DNA from: Brachynemurus nebulosus
Taxonomy: Eukaryota; Arthropoda; Insecta; Neuroptera; Myrmeleontidae
Reading direction: 5' to 3'
Length of the DNA stretch: 64,000 nt
NCBI GenBank assembly: GCA_035578155.1
Contig: JAPWDM010000005.1
Location: 40,634,108 to 40,698,107, forward strand
A program made the position numbers and the translations under genes. A model generated the notes under the pieces. The model did no database searches. It was given only the letters and a program-made list of their open reading frames with translations, and was not told where the DNA came from. Each line of letters opens with the position of its first letter. The first letter of the stretch is position 1. This document shows, in pieces, positions 23,805 through 34,251 of this stretch.

Positions 23805-24254
23805 AATTTTGATTTTTTTGGAGCATCGTTGTTGAGAAACTAAACTATTTAAATTTCACTAACGACGAAATTTCATTAACAAACTGTAATAAATTATTTA
23901 AACTTTTTGGTTAGGTTGACATTCAGTTCAACATCAACATTCAAAAACCATAGAACACTAGACGCAAGGGGTCAAACTAGAATGTCTACCAAATTGTGCC
24001 CGCTGTAATCAATGAGTGACGTAATACAGCACCCTTACAATCACAACACACGATGTATGGACACGAATATACCAATGTGTTAGTAATATATTTTGATGAT
24101 TATATATGACGGGTCGAAGGGAAAAAAGGAGCAAGTCACATTTTTTTGAAAAATAAGTTATTGATTGATTGTTGTAGTTCTTCAAGAGTATTATCACGTG
24201 TTATAACAATTTATTGGAAAAACGGGTCAAGTCACCTAAAAAAACCCGTTCGCA

Positions 24255-24350
24255 ACTAGAGGCAAAGAGGGAACAAGGGGTCAAGTCGAGCGCGTAGAGG
24301 GAACAAGGGGTCAAACGAGCGCGTAGAGGGAATAAGGAGTCAAGTCCACA
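24255..24350. repeat. Three tandem units of about 33 bp
   Basis: GTAGAGGGAACAAGGGGTCA with AGTCGAGCGC-type spacers is repeated at least three times, decaying at the right into GGGAATAAGGAGTCAAGTC. The same AAGTCAC..CCC words recur near 24120 and 24465, so a larger GGGTCAAGTC-rich element probably spans about 23950-24485. Confidence 0.8.
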
Positions 24351-24555
24351 ACTTTTGTGTACTGTTGCTGACTTGGCTTACAGCTGTTTCTCAAATAAAC
24401 AACACAATGTTTATAACGTTTCTTTAAGTTTTATTGATCTCCTGAAAAAATTGATTACAGTGACTTAACCCCTTTTTCTCCCTGGCCCTTCATATGCAGT
24501 TCGCATACTATATACTATGATGGCCACCGTAAGTTACCACCAGTCAACAATTAAA

Positions 24556-24800
24556 AATAAATTTATTTATTTTAAGAAAGATATCCCTTTATTTTGAGAA
24601 ATTCTTTATTCAATAGAGACACACTTCATATTTTTTTTCTGTTTAAATTTCACGAGTTGATTAAAAAAACATGATTTTTATTTTGACGTGAACACCACGG
24701 CAGTCAGTAACAGACTAAAACAGTAATGGTGTAAATTGCTAGTTACTGCAACTTTAAGATTTCACTTTTTTATACGTAGGCTTGATCTGTCTCATCTGTG
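24556..24800. repeat. Dispersed repeat, copy 1 of the pair with 31766-32025
   Basis: This is colinear with 31766-32025. It shares AATAAATTTATTTATTTTAA, GAAAGATATCCCTTTATTTT, TTTCACGAGTTGATTAAAA, GACGTGAACACCACG and GATCTGTCTCATCTGTG. No coding potential is seen. Confidence 0.85.
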
Positions 24801-25057
24801 ACTGGAAGGAATACAACTATCTCTTTTCTGCAATCACTTATGGGTATTTATGTGCATTTTGCAGAACTATGTTGTCATTCACTTAGTAGCTACCAATGGG
24901 TGTGTTTCAATCGTTGTCATATTGTTGCCGTCATGTTCACACGGTATACGTGCATGATGCGTGCTACATGCATGTTATGTATATGCGTATGCAAGACACC
25001 CATACACACAACCATCCATCGCACTAACACATACAATTTCGCGTACACATATATAGC

Positions 25058-25235
25058 CAGTGATGGGCGTTTACGTGTAAACAGTCGGTGTTTACGTTTA
25101 CCTTGTAAAGAGATGTAAACAGAGTAAACAACCGTAAAGTAAAGTCAACACGGTAAACACGTAAAGAGTCATAAATTACACGTAATTTAAATTTAAAACT
25201 TTAAAAATAAAGTAAAAAATGGCAGTTCCCAAAAG

Positions 25236-25330
<95 letters not shown>

Positions 25331-25741
25331 TAAATTTTCAATTAAAAAAAGAAGGGAGAAAATATAGTGCTTTGTGTTTAATTTGTAAAAAAAACTTTGT
25401 CCAATGTGGCCATCCAAAGATTAAAAGTGCATAGGTTAGAAAAAAATCTGATATTAAAATTTTCATTTTTCAGTTCATATTTTGTTCAATTGAATTTTGA
25501 ATTTGTTAATAAATACGAAGTTGTGAAAAATAAATATGAAGTTATAAAACACATTTTTGGGTTTTGCTTATTAAGTAATGTAATTCCTTTATTATTACAA
25601 TTTACAATTTAATTTTTAACCTGTTTACGTTGTTTGCGCTGTTTACATATTTACATCCAAAAAATATGTTGTAAACAGAAGTCGTGTTTACGTGTAAACT
25701 ATGCTTGTAAACACTGTAAGCAGTTTACGCGCCCATCACTG
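25058..25741 (+). mobile_element. hAT-like element with microsatellite and possible BED-finger relic
   Basis: The termini CAGTGATGGGCGTTTACGTG and GTTTACGCGCCCATCACTG-type right end are inverted. The 8-bp flanks TATATAGC and TATATAAC agree at seven of eight positions. The subterminal regions are built from GTTTAC/GTAAAC words. The interior carries an 86-bp (AT)n run at 25239-25324. After it a frame reads LNFQLKKEGRKYSALCLICK then KNFVQCGHPK, resembling the start of a BED zinc finger of hAT transposases. The rest of a transposase is absent. Confidence 0.85.
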
Positions 25742-26639
25742 TATATAACATATTGGTGGGATATTTTCTATCCTTTGTCGTTACTCTGGTTTCAGTAGTA
25801 TAGAGATACTAGCGTTCGTTCTGTGATATTCTGTGGGAAAAACTATTAAAACTTTACACTGTTGCCGTACTTTACACATCATATTGTGCATTGTTTTAAA
25901 TACATTAAAAATATTTTAGATTATAAAAAGTATTGGAAACAATCAAATTTGAAATATCATTATTAATAACTGTATTTCTTTTAACAAAAAAAAAAAACAT
26001 AATTTCATAAGTTTTAACGGCATAAGTTTCATTTATTTAAAGTTGGCAACCATTACGGTATCCTATGTATTTAACATAGGACAATATAGCCAACCTAACC
26101 TTCCCCCTCCACTTTCTTAAAAACCTTAAATGGAATATTATTAATTATTAATTTGTTTTTGAACGAACCGATATTAATTCTGTTTAAACGTATTTCATCA
26201 AACCCGTGAAGAGTTTGACTGCAAATCCATTTTTTTTACACTGTAGAAATTCTGTTTAATTAGGTAAGTATTGTTACATTCTCGCATTAATTTTTAATAA
26301 AAATATTTCAATTTAATTAAATTTCTTCAAAACGTTAATTTTAATATACAGTAAAATGTGTCCCATTTTACTGTAATCCGAGTTATCCGCACATACGGTG
26401 TTTCTTTGCCTAGTTATACTATGGCCGTGTTCCATTAAGGACACACAACGACACTGTGTAACACAATGCATTTGTTTTTTTACAAAAAACTAATTTTTTT
26501 AAATTTTATGCTAGACTAACCTTTTAATTGCATTTAAAAGCATTTAAAATGTTAGTATTGCAATAAAATTTTTTAAAAAAGTAGTTTTTTTTGTGAAACA
26601 TCAAATGTACTAGTAAGTGTTGTTTGGGATTTCTAAATG

Positions 26640-27140
26640 GAACACGATCGATATGTATAAGTAATATTTTTTTTTTCATTACGTTGCACAGTCTGCATGT
26701 TAATAATAATGACAAGCGAGATAGATTATATATACAATTGATCTATATTAGAAGGATAAAAGATACAATGTACAAGGCGACTGCACAATTCATAAAGATA
26801 ATATGCAACAAAAAATAAACAAGAGCACAATATATTTGTTTGTAAAAAAAAAAAAAATAGCTTTCTTTTATGAAAACTCAAAATTGCTGTAGTCATTTCT
26901 TTATGTATTTTTCACATATAATGGTGAAAGTGTTAATTTATGATTTTTGGCTGGTTTTTTATTTTTTAAGCACAGTGAAAATACATCCCCCTCTTGCATT
27001 TATTAGTACATGCATGTGCAACTCATTAATTATTTTTTATATTTTATTATTATTATTACCGATTGCCACCTCTCTCAAATTTTTGATAACAGACCTGTGT
27101 TATAATATCACCGAAGGAAGGATGTCATCCTTCGGTGACA
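26640..27140. repeat. Dispersed repeat, right-end copy related to 33440-33844
   Basis: It shares with 33440-33844 the sequence CACAGTCTGCATGTTAAT-like, AAGAGCACAATAT, TAGCTTTCTTTTATGAAAAC, ATAATGGTGAAAGTGTTAAT, TTTTGGCTGGTTTTT, GCATGTGCAACTCATTAATT and CTCTCAAATTTTT. It ends in the hairpin CACCGAAGGA/TCCTTCGGTG at 27110-27138. Confidence 0.8.
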
Positions 27141-27459
27141 TAACAAACGAAAAATAATGACTTTGAAGTGCTTTTGCGTGACTAAGATAACTGCCTTGAA
27201 ATAACATAAGAGGTCTATAAAAGACCTGTTATTGTCAGTGCTAATATTGTGTTCAAAGGTAAATATTTGCTGATAAACCAAAATATGAATATTGATACAC
27301 ACTTGTATTCGAATATCCACCCGAAAATATGAAAGTGTATAGAAAAACGATTAATTACAGTCTGTCACACAAGAGCGTCGTCTCCATATTTAAAAGAAGA
27401 ATTATTATTATACAGAAATGAATAAATCTATTTAAAGTACACTAAAAGCACTATTACGC

Positions 27460-28963
27460 ATTTACTTACAAGTAAAGGTCCCGAGGCCGGACCTATCGAT
27501 TTCGATGAAACTTAAATATATTGTAGAACACTAAAAACTAAGGGATACGTATTTTTTTTATCTGCGGAAAAACGGTTTGAAGGGGTGAAATCGCCCTCCA
27601 AAAATTGGGGTAAAAATTTAATTTTTCAAATATCTCGAAAACAGTAAGAGATAGAGCAAAAGTTTAAATTGGCGGTATTGCTCTTTTTTAAAGAGCTATC
27701 TATTGATATGCAATTTGTTCATATTACATCAACAGGGGTGGTTGGGGGTTAAAACTTGGGGGTTAATTTTGCAAAAAGGGGGTGAAAAGTAAGCAATATA
27801 AAAATTTTGTTTACAGATTTGAAATCTACGTCCAAAAATCTAATTGACCTCTTTTTGCTCAATGCCCTAATATTAAGTCTAGGGGTAGTTAACTAGAGGG
27901 TGACTATGTCGAATAGTCGTCAATTTGGGTATTTCAAGAAGTTGTTCTTCATGGAAAATAAGTTAAGACAATTAGAATAACGTAGAAATGAAATTCTCGA
28001 ATTCAAAATCGAGTTTGAGCAACATTGGAGAGGGGGTGAGTCACCCTCTTAAATTACATACTAGTTTATATACACTAATTTTTGCTATTAACACACTGAT
28101 AGTGGGTAAAATAATGTCACAATAAGTGGTTCTGAAGTTGGACTATCATATGTAAGGTCTTTATTAGGTTTGTTTTTTAATGGATATTATAGTGTTCCTT
28201 AACGAAAATTATCGATACCGAAAATTACATAACCTAACCTAAAGTAACGAGACCTAATAAAGACCTTACATATGATAGTCCAACTTCAGAACCACTTATT
28301 GTGACATTATTTTACCCACTATCAGTGTGTTAATAGCAAAAATTAGTGTTTATAAACTAGTATGTAATTTAAGAGGGTGACTCAATTCCTCTCCAATGTT
28401 GCTCAAACTCAATTTTGAATGCGAGAATTTCATTTCTACGTTATTCTAATTGTCTTAAGCTATTTTCCACGAAGAAAAACTTCTTGAAATACCCAAATAG
28501 TACGATTATTCGACATAGTCACCCTCTAGTTAACTACCCCTAGACTTAATATTATGATATTGAGCAAAAACAGGTCAATTAGATTTTTTGACGTAGATTT
28601 CAAATCTGTAAACAAAATTTTTATATTGTTTATTTTTCACCCCCTTTTTGCAAAATTAACCCCCAAATTTTAACCCCCAACCACCCCTGTTGATGTAATT
28701 TGAACAAATCGCATATCGATAGATAGCTCTTTAAAAAAGAGTAATATCGCCAATTTAAACTTTTGCTCTATCTCTTACTGTTTTCGAGATATTTGAAAAA
28801 TTAAATTTTTACCCCAATTTTTGGAGGGCGATTTCACCCCTTCAAACCGTTTTCCCGCAGATAAAAAAAAATACGTGTCCCTTAGTTTTTAGTGTTCTAC
28901 AACATATTTAAGTTTCATCAAAATCGATAGGTCCGGCCTCGGGCCTTTACTTGTTAGTAAATT
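27460..28963. mobile_element. Giant fold-back element, about 700-bp arms
   Basis: The left arm (27460-28171) and right arm (28250-28963) are reverse complements with only scattered differences. Both include AAGTAAAGG, GGCCGGACCTATCGAT, CGGTTTGAAGGGGTGAAAT, TTCGAGATATTTG-type, AACCACCCCTGTTGATGTAA and ACACTGATAGTGGGTAAAAT. The spacer is about 78 bp. It sits inside the Tc1-like element. No protein-coding frame of note was found. Confidence 0.93.
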
Positions 28964-29269
28964 GCCCAGTCTTCATTATTGTCTAGAATTTTTGGGCACC
29001 GTTTTGGTATACTTTTTATAAGATGGCAGAAACCCATGTGTAAAAGCACGCTTCATCAGTAAAAATTACATTACTCCAACTACGATTCAAATTTTGCAAA
29101 GCCCACAAGCGTCACTTTTTGACATGCTCCGATTTAAGGAAAGATTTCAGCATCGTACTACACCAAGAAATATTTGCTTCGTTTAGTCGCCTATTCAGAG
29201 TAATTATGCTAATATTAGCTTCCATTTTAGCCAATAACTTTTGTCCTTGTCGCAGTGTTAAATAAAAAA
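28964..29269 (-). pseudogene. Tc1-like transposase, central segment with first catalytic Asp
   Basis: The minus-strand translation reads YLTLRQGQKLLAKMEANISI, then RRLNEANISW, LKSEHVKK, one in-frame stop, LWALQNLNRSWSNVIFTDEA and CFYTWV. In Tc1 transposases this is the second helix-turn-helix (RQ...NISxxTxxRRLxE), the K.HV.KRLxWA spacer and the first catalytic aspartate in xVIFTDEAxF. The stop lies just after HVKK, and a second stop follows TWVSAIL. The preceding N-terminal part is at 33852-34089. The remainder (second D and final D/E) is missing, cut off by the fold-back element. Confidence 0.8.
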
Positions 29270-29721
29270 TTCGTCAAGTGCGTGTTTTTTGACACGCACT
29301 AAGTTAGGCCTTCTCAGAGGACTTGACGAATTTTTTTCATTATTTTAAAATATTTTGTTACCTTAAATCATAGATACCAGCGAAACACAATTCGATATCG
29401 ATAATGGAAAGGCTGGAAAACTTTTAAAATTTGAAACAATTCAATTTTTTCAAATTTTTTTTTATCATTTTGTGTGTCTGCGTTTGTATGAACTTTTGAG
29501 TGCATATTTCGATAAAATAGACCAAAATAAACAATAGACCAAAACCAATGTTAACTTTGTACTATTGGTAACATGCAAGGACATGTACGGGTGGTGTTTA
29601 TTGTTATCATAATAAATGTACCTGACATTCAGCTACCCAAATAACATATTGGTTTAAACATCTGTTATACTTCGTAAATATACCTTTTGTCCCGTTAGAT
29701 GGGTCAAATCGAATACTGTGG

Positions 29722-30960
29722 GTCGAGGCAAGAGTAGGTGGTGAGGTTAGTTAAAGTTAGGTTAGTTTAGTTAGTTTTGACAATATACTTCGACTTTTAT
29801 ATAAAAACTAGATGGTGAAATTAGTTAAGGTTAGGTTAGTTTAGGTAGTTTTAACAATATACTTCGACTTTGATATAAAAACTAGATGGTAAGATTAGTT
29901 AAGGTTAGGTTAGTTTCGGTAGTTTCGACAATATACTTCAACTTTGAGACACATGCTTGCAAAATAAAAAAAGAAATCTAAAAAAATTGAATTTCTTCAA
30001 GTTTAACAAGTTTCCCAGCATTTTCAGTAACGATATCGAGTTGTAGTATTTTTTTTAACTAATCCCCCATAGCAATGAACATTAAAAAAATCATTAAAAT
30101 CGAATCATTAGTTTTTCTTTTAGACCCAAAAATAGGTGGAGCCGTGCTTCTGCATATACTTCGACTTTGTTATAAAAACTAGGTGGTGAGGTTAGTTAAA
30201 GTTAGGTTAGTTTAGGTAGTTTTGACAATACACTTCGACTTTGATATAAAAACTAGATGGTGAGATTAGTTAAGGTTAGGTTAGTTTAGGTAGCTTCGAC
30301 AATATACTTCGACTTTGACACATGCTTATAAAATAAAAAAAGAAATCTAAAAAAATTGAATTTTTTCAAATTTAACAAGTTTCCCAGCATTTTCAGTAAC
30401 GATATCGAGTTGTAGTATTTTTTTTAATTAATCTGCCATAGCAATGAACATTAAAAGAAAAAATCATTAAAATCGGATCATTAGTTTTTCTTTTAGAGCT
30501 AAGAATAGGTGGAGCCGTGCTTCTACATATACTTCGACTTTATTATAAAAACTAGGTGGTGAGGTTAGTTAAAGTTAGGTAAGTTTAGTTAGTTTTGACA
30601 ATATACTTCGACTTTGATATAAAAACTAGATGGTGAGATTAGTTAAGGTTAGGTTAGTTTAGGTAGTTTTGACAATATACTTCGAATTTGACATACATGC
30701 ATACAAAATAAAAAAAGAAATCTTAAAAAATAGAATTTTTTTAAATTTAATAACAGTTTCCCAGCATTTTCAATAACAATATCGAGTTGTAGTATTTTTT
30801 TAACTAATCCGCCATAGCAATGAACATTTAAAAAAATCATTAAAATCGGAATATTAGTTTTTCTTTTGGAGCCAAAAATTGGTGCATAATTACCAAATGC
30901 AATATTAAATATGAAAAATTTATTCATAACTACGTCATTGATTATAGTATACATTAATAT
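29722..30960. repeat. Higher-order tandem repeat, period about 373 bp with 75-bp subunits
   Basis: The block TTTCCCAGCATTTTCAGTAA then CGATATCGAGTTGTAGTA recurs at about 30010, 30380 and 30755. Each large unit also has two or three 75-bp subunits of the form GAGATTAGTTAAGGTTAGGT, TAGTTTAGGTAGTTTTGACA and ATATACTTCGACTTTGATAT. The TTAGGTTAG words resemble but do not form the insect telomere repeat. The array is non-coding. Confidence 0.9.
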
Positions 30961-31209
30961 ACTTCCAAAGACCTATCGATGAATAAAAGAATTCAGGGAT
31001 TCCCACGTACCTGCTGGGCTGGAATACAAAAACCTATCGGCGCAACAAACGCTCAAAATTCTATATTTTAGTTAGTTTTACTCCGATTTGTTTCAAATTT
31101 TGACACAACAATCTTAAAATGTTGTCCAATCATATGAAAGTATAAAAAAGAGAAAAAAAATTAAATTCATTACCATCCCCTTAAGGTTAAAGCAAATTTT
31201 TCCGGTGGA

Positions 31210-31365
31210 GTAGGCATGTCGATTCATTAAAAAAAAAATCGATTTCCGATTCGATTGGAATCGAGTGGGCTGGAATCGGTTCTCGATTAAATCGATGATT
31301 AAAAGATCGATATTTAATTATTCGATTCGGTAGTCGATTATTTTGAAATATGCTTAATAAAAACA
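31210..31365. mobile_element. Left end of the TAGGCATG hAT-like family
   Basis: TAGGCATGTCGATTCATTAA followed by dense ATCGAT(T) words repeats the left end of the element at 21334. No right end with a matching target was found nearby, so this copy is probably truncated. Confidence 0.65.
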
Positions 31366-31523
31366 GAAAACATTATTGATAACGAATTAGTAGAGGTAGA
31401 AGTAATTTTTATATCAATAAATTAAACTTATTCAAGAAATCAGGAAATGAAACTATAAGTTAATTATATGCGTTTATTGAATCAAATTAATAAAAAAATT
31501 ACATTTTAATTAAATTCATAGGG

Positions 31524-31740
31524 GACCGTCGAGGAGCCAAACTGCATAATTCCTGAAAATTTCATTAAAAACAATCGAATAGTTCAGAAGTTATGCCACT
31601 TGGTGCAAAATTGGAGACACACAGACAGACGGACAGACAGACACCAAACCAAAATTGTTCAGGAAGCTCTAAAACGTAAAATGTGCGTAAAAAATTTGAT
31701 TTTGGAGAGAAAAAATTTTTTATTTTCAAATGTGATCACA
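31524..31740. repeat. Dispersed repeat with GACAGACGGACAGAC core
   Basis: ATAGGGGACCGTCGAGGAGC, GTTCAGAAGTTATGCC, ACACACAGACAGACGGACAG and GTGATCACAACACTACTTTAG are typical of a common class of insect dispersed repeats carrying CAGACAGACGGAC text. The class is recognised by general resemblance only. Confidence 0.45.
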
Positions 31741-31765
31741 ACACTACTTTAGCAGTCTCGAAAGC

Positions 31766-32025
31766 AATAAATTTATTTATTTTAAGAAAGATATCCCTTT
31801 ATTTTGAGGAAATTTTTATTCAATAGAATTTTTACACTTAAATACGACACACTTCATATTTTTTTCAGTTTATATTTCACGAGTTGATTAAAAACATGAT
31901 ATTTATTACGACGTGAACACCACGACGGACAGTAACAGACTAAATCAGTAGTGGTGTAAATTGCTACTTATTGAAACTTTTGGATTACACTTTTTCATAT
32001 GTAGGGTTGATCTGTCTCATCTGTG
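31766..32025. repeat. Dispersed repeat, copy 2 of the pair with 24556-24800
   Basis: Colinear with copy 1, with one extra short segment (AATTTTTACACTTAAATACG) near the left. It lies directly downstream of the CSN8 pseudogene in gene orientation. Confidence 0.85.
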
Positions 32026-32265
32026 GTCATATACTTACGTAGTTTAAGACTCCGTCTCTTTCAATTATGAAAGATAATCAGTATCTTTATTTTTTTTTCA
32101 CTAGCTCCGCTCATTCCTTTACCAACAAAATCATCAAAAATTGGACGCACGGTAACAAAAATATTTTTTTACGATTAATAAAAAAAAATGTATTAAAAAA
32201 AATTATTTTATTTATTCAATCAATTACAAATATTATTTAAATAAATATATAAATTAATATTTTTA

Positions 32266-33022
32266 TTAATTTTCTAAAAACAAAACAAATTCCGTAAGTT
32301 TATAAAGTTGGTCCTCGCTCGAGGTTTCACCCGTAGGAACAATTACCGGCCGACACGGAAGAATCATATTAAATTCCGGCTCCACTTTCCATCCATGTTC
32401 TGCGGCCACTTTTGCCACTTCCGCGGCATTTAAACCCGTCATTACCGACACAGGCTCAACCGAAAGCGAGGAATAAGCTTGAGCAATTAAATTTATTGCA
32501 CGCGATTTTACATTTACTGAAAAAAATGATCGATTGAGGTTATAAAATATCCAAATGTACCGCAAAAAAAATTATTTTACATACCAGTTAATACTTTCAT
32601 AATTTCACTGAGAAATTCTGATCAAGTTGCCGCACAAAGTGCCGTGTACGTGGCGGGATAATCTCTTTTCCACATATGTTGCCCCACCGTTCATATTTGT
32701 AACAATTCCGGATGGGATGATTTGACTGCTACCGGAATTCGTTTCCAAAGGTATTTGACATTACATCTACAAAATTAAATTTATTCGGTCAAAAAATTTA
32801 AACATTTTTAGTAATTACTAAAAAAAAAAATACTTACAAATCATGCTGATATAAGTACGCAGCTAATAATTAAGCATATATTTGCGCTGATGGGTGTTAT
32901 TTTGTGCCTGAAATATAACCAAATTTTAATTTTATACTTTGAGAATTTACGAAATATCACACCCATGCTTCCAATTCTTGTTTTTCTAAATCGTCGACTA
33001 ATTTTTCAATATTTAATGTCAT
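32266..33022 (-). pseudogene. CSN8: COP9 signalosome subunit 8 (CSN8) pseudogene, introns retained
   Basis: Four minus-strand exons are visible with GT/AG borders. Exon 1 (from 33022) reads MTLNIEKLVDDLEKQELEAW. Exon 2 has LLAAYLYQHDL. Exon 3 reads CNVKYLWKRIPVAVKSSHPE then VGQHMWKRDYPATYTAL and SEFLSEIMKVL. Exon 4 reads NVKSRAINLIAQAYSSLSVE, MTGLNAAEV, GWKVEP and a terminal LYKLTEFVLFLEN. This is the full helical-repeat plus winged-helix layout of CSN8, a scaffold subunit of the complex that removes NEDD8 from cullins. Three nonsense codons interrupt it: TAA where the family has Gln in exon 2, and TGA at two positions that are Trp in the family (GIWSVGQ-type and QWSE-type sites) in exon 3. 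Retained introns rule out retroposition. The last exon is intact. It lies antisense to spire and inside the 4.6-kb insertion. Confidence 0.88.
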
Positions 33023-33439
33023 TTCTGATTACTTTTGTACAATTTTGTATTTTATAAACTGACAGCAATAAGCTGTCAAATAATTTTCGTATTTTCGTGG
33101 ACGGTATTGCCATCTATTCGTCACTTAAAATACTACATATGAAATATAAAATAAGTTACATAAGTCTATGTATATGTATGTCTTGTATTATGTATATCCA
33201 CATTTAGATGATATAAGTTAGTTGCCCTTTAAAATATTATAAAAATCACACCGACAGTTGCTTTTTGAATACATAAAATGTATAAAAAATAATATTTCCT
33301 GTCTATTTCATGAGGGTTTTAAAAACCGCAATAGAAAATTAATTACTTAGTAGCCCTAGTAGTAAATTTAAAGATATTTCTAAATTGCTGACAGTAAGAA
33401 CGCACTATGTAAACTAGACGTTAGCAAAATTATACATAC

Positions 33440-33844
33440 AACGATACATATGTATAATATAGTAATATTTATATTTCTAACATTGCACAGACTACATGTT
33501 AATGACAAACAAGTAAGAGATTTACAATTGATAAAGTTAATATACAACAAGCAAGAGCACAATATAATTGTTTGTCAAAAAAAAAAAAAATTAGCTTTCT
33601 TTTATGAAAACGCAAAATTGCTGTAGTCATTTTTTCTTTATGTATTCTTCACATATAATGGTGAAAGTGTTAATTTATGATTTTTGGCTGGTTTTTATTT
33701 TTTAAGTACAGTGAATATACACCCCTCTAGTATATGCATGTGCAACTCATTAATTATTTTTTTATATTTTATTATTATTATTACCGATTCCCCCTCTCTC
33801 AAATTTTTATAACAGACCAAAGTTATAAGGCTTCTTCGAAGGCC
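33440..33844. repeat. Right part of the hairpin-ended family in the 4.6-kb insertion
   Basis: Colinear with 26640-27140 and, over its last 180 bp, with the short element at 19719. It ends in the hairpin GGCTTCTTCGAAGGCC, where the other copies have TCCTTCGGTGA. Confidence 0.8.
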
Positions 33845-33851
33845 TAAAAAA

Positions 33852-34089
33852 GCTTTCGTTGAAATAACTTGAAAATGGTTTTATCTTCTTTTTCAGAAGA
33901 CCCTCGCGTTTTTTCTTTCTCGGAAAAATTCTTGACACTTTTGTGACCATTATATCGCAACACCCACTTCCATACAAAGTCTTCTGACTTGTGCATATAT
34001 TTAGCAGTAGTTTTACAAGCCATTTTAAGTCCTTTACTGTGAATACACAAGAACATTGCCTCGAAACATTTTGCATATGACGCACTCAT
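33852..34089 (-). pseudogene. Tc1-like transposase, N-terminal DNA-binding segment
   Basis: The frame starts MSASYAKCFEAMFLCIHSKG, then KTTAKYMHKSEDFVWKWVLR and KEKTRGSSEKEDKTIFKLFQ. This is the paired-like domain of a Tc1 transposase: the first helix-turn-helix (AKYMHKSxxFVWKWVxRY), an RGS/GRP-like hinge and the EKEDKxIxxLF start of the second helix-turn-helix. The start codon lies 160 bp inside the TIR at 34249. The frame is open to the insertion at 33845, then continues in the segment at 28964-29269. Family assignment is good; activity is impossible given the breaks. Confidence 0.78.
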
Positions 34090-34251
34090 TTTGGAAATGT
34101 TGTGTTCTTATCGCAGTACAAAGTAATACTGGCGTCTCAAGCGCAAATCGTAATAGTCTATCCTACCCTTCAACGAATGGTACAGTAGTCGAGCTTCCTC
34201 ACAGTTTTCCCTTGAAACAGTCCAGCGGACGCTCTTGTGTGACAGACTGTA

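Larger units (their letters stand above)
29270..33844. mobile_element. 4.6-kb cargo-carrying insertion with TAAAAAA duplication
   Basis: TAAAAAA occurs at 29263-29269 and 33845-33851. Collapsing the two copies fuses the transposase text ...FKLFQRKL to FYLTLRQ... in one frame, which shows that this block was inserted into a once continuous gene. The left end TTCGTCAAGTGCGTG with hairpin GTGCGTG/CACGCAC is the same as at 19719. The right end is the hairpin GGCTTCTTCGAAGGCC. Inside lie a 373-bp tandem array, a hAT-like fragment, a dispersed repeat, the CSN8 pseudogene and the family's right part. Whether all cargo moved together or accumulated stepwise is undetermined. Confidence 0.7.
27358..34249 (-). 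mobile_element. Tc1-like element split by two later insertions
   Basis: CAGTCTGTCACACAAGAGCG at 27358 is matched exactly by its reverse complement ending at 34249 (22 bp identical in all). TA lies outside both ends (27356-27357, 34250-34251). The pieces attributable to the element are 27358-27459, 28964-29269 and 33852-34249, about 0.8 kb in all. The C-terminal half of the transposase is therefore also deleted. The interruptions are the fold-back at 27460-28963 and the 4.6-kb insertion at 29270-33844. That all pieces belong to one element is inferred from orientation, order, termini and a frame that rejoins across the larger insertion. Confidence 0.8.

Noticed and set aside
24255..24350. CRISPR-like array
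   Set aside because: Only three short decaying units, in a eukaryotic intron with no unique spacers. It is an ordinary tandem repeat.
29722..30680. Telomeric TTAGG array
   Set aside because: TTAGG-like words appear only once or twice per 75-bp subunit and never as a continuous array.
32266..32565. An intact short gene encoding only the CSN8 C-terminal domain
   Set aside because: The open region is the last exon read through its intron acceptor. Upstream exons are clearly recognisable and carry stops, so a pseudogene explains it better.
29270..33844. Helitron as the carrier of the CSN8 copy
   Set aside because: Terminal hairpins and gene capture suggested it. Helitrons insert between A and T without target duplication and end in CTRR, whereas here a 7-bp duplication and a different right end are seen.
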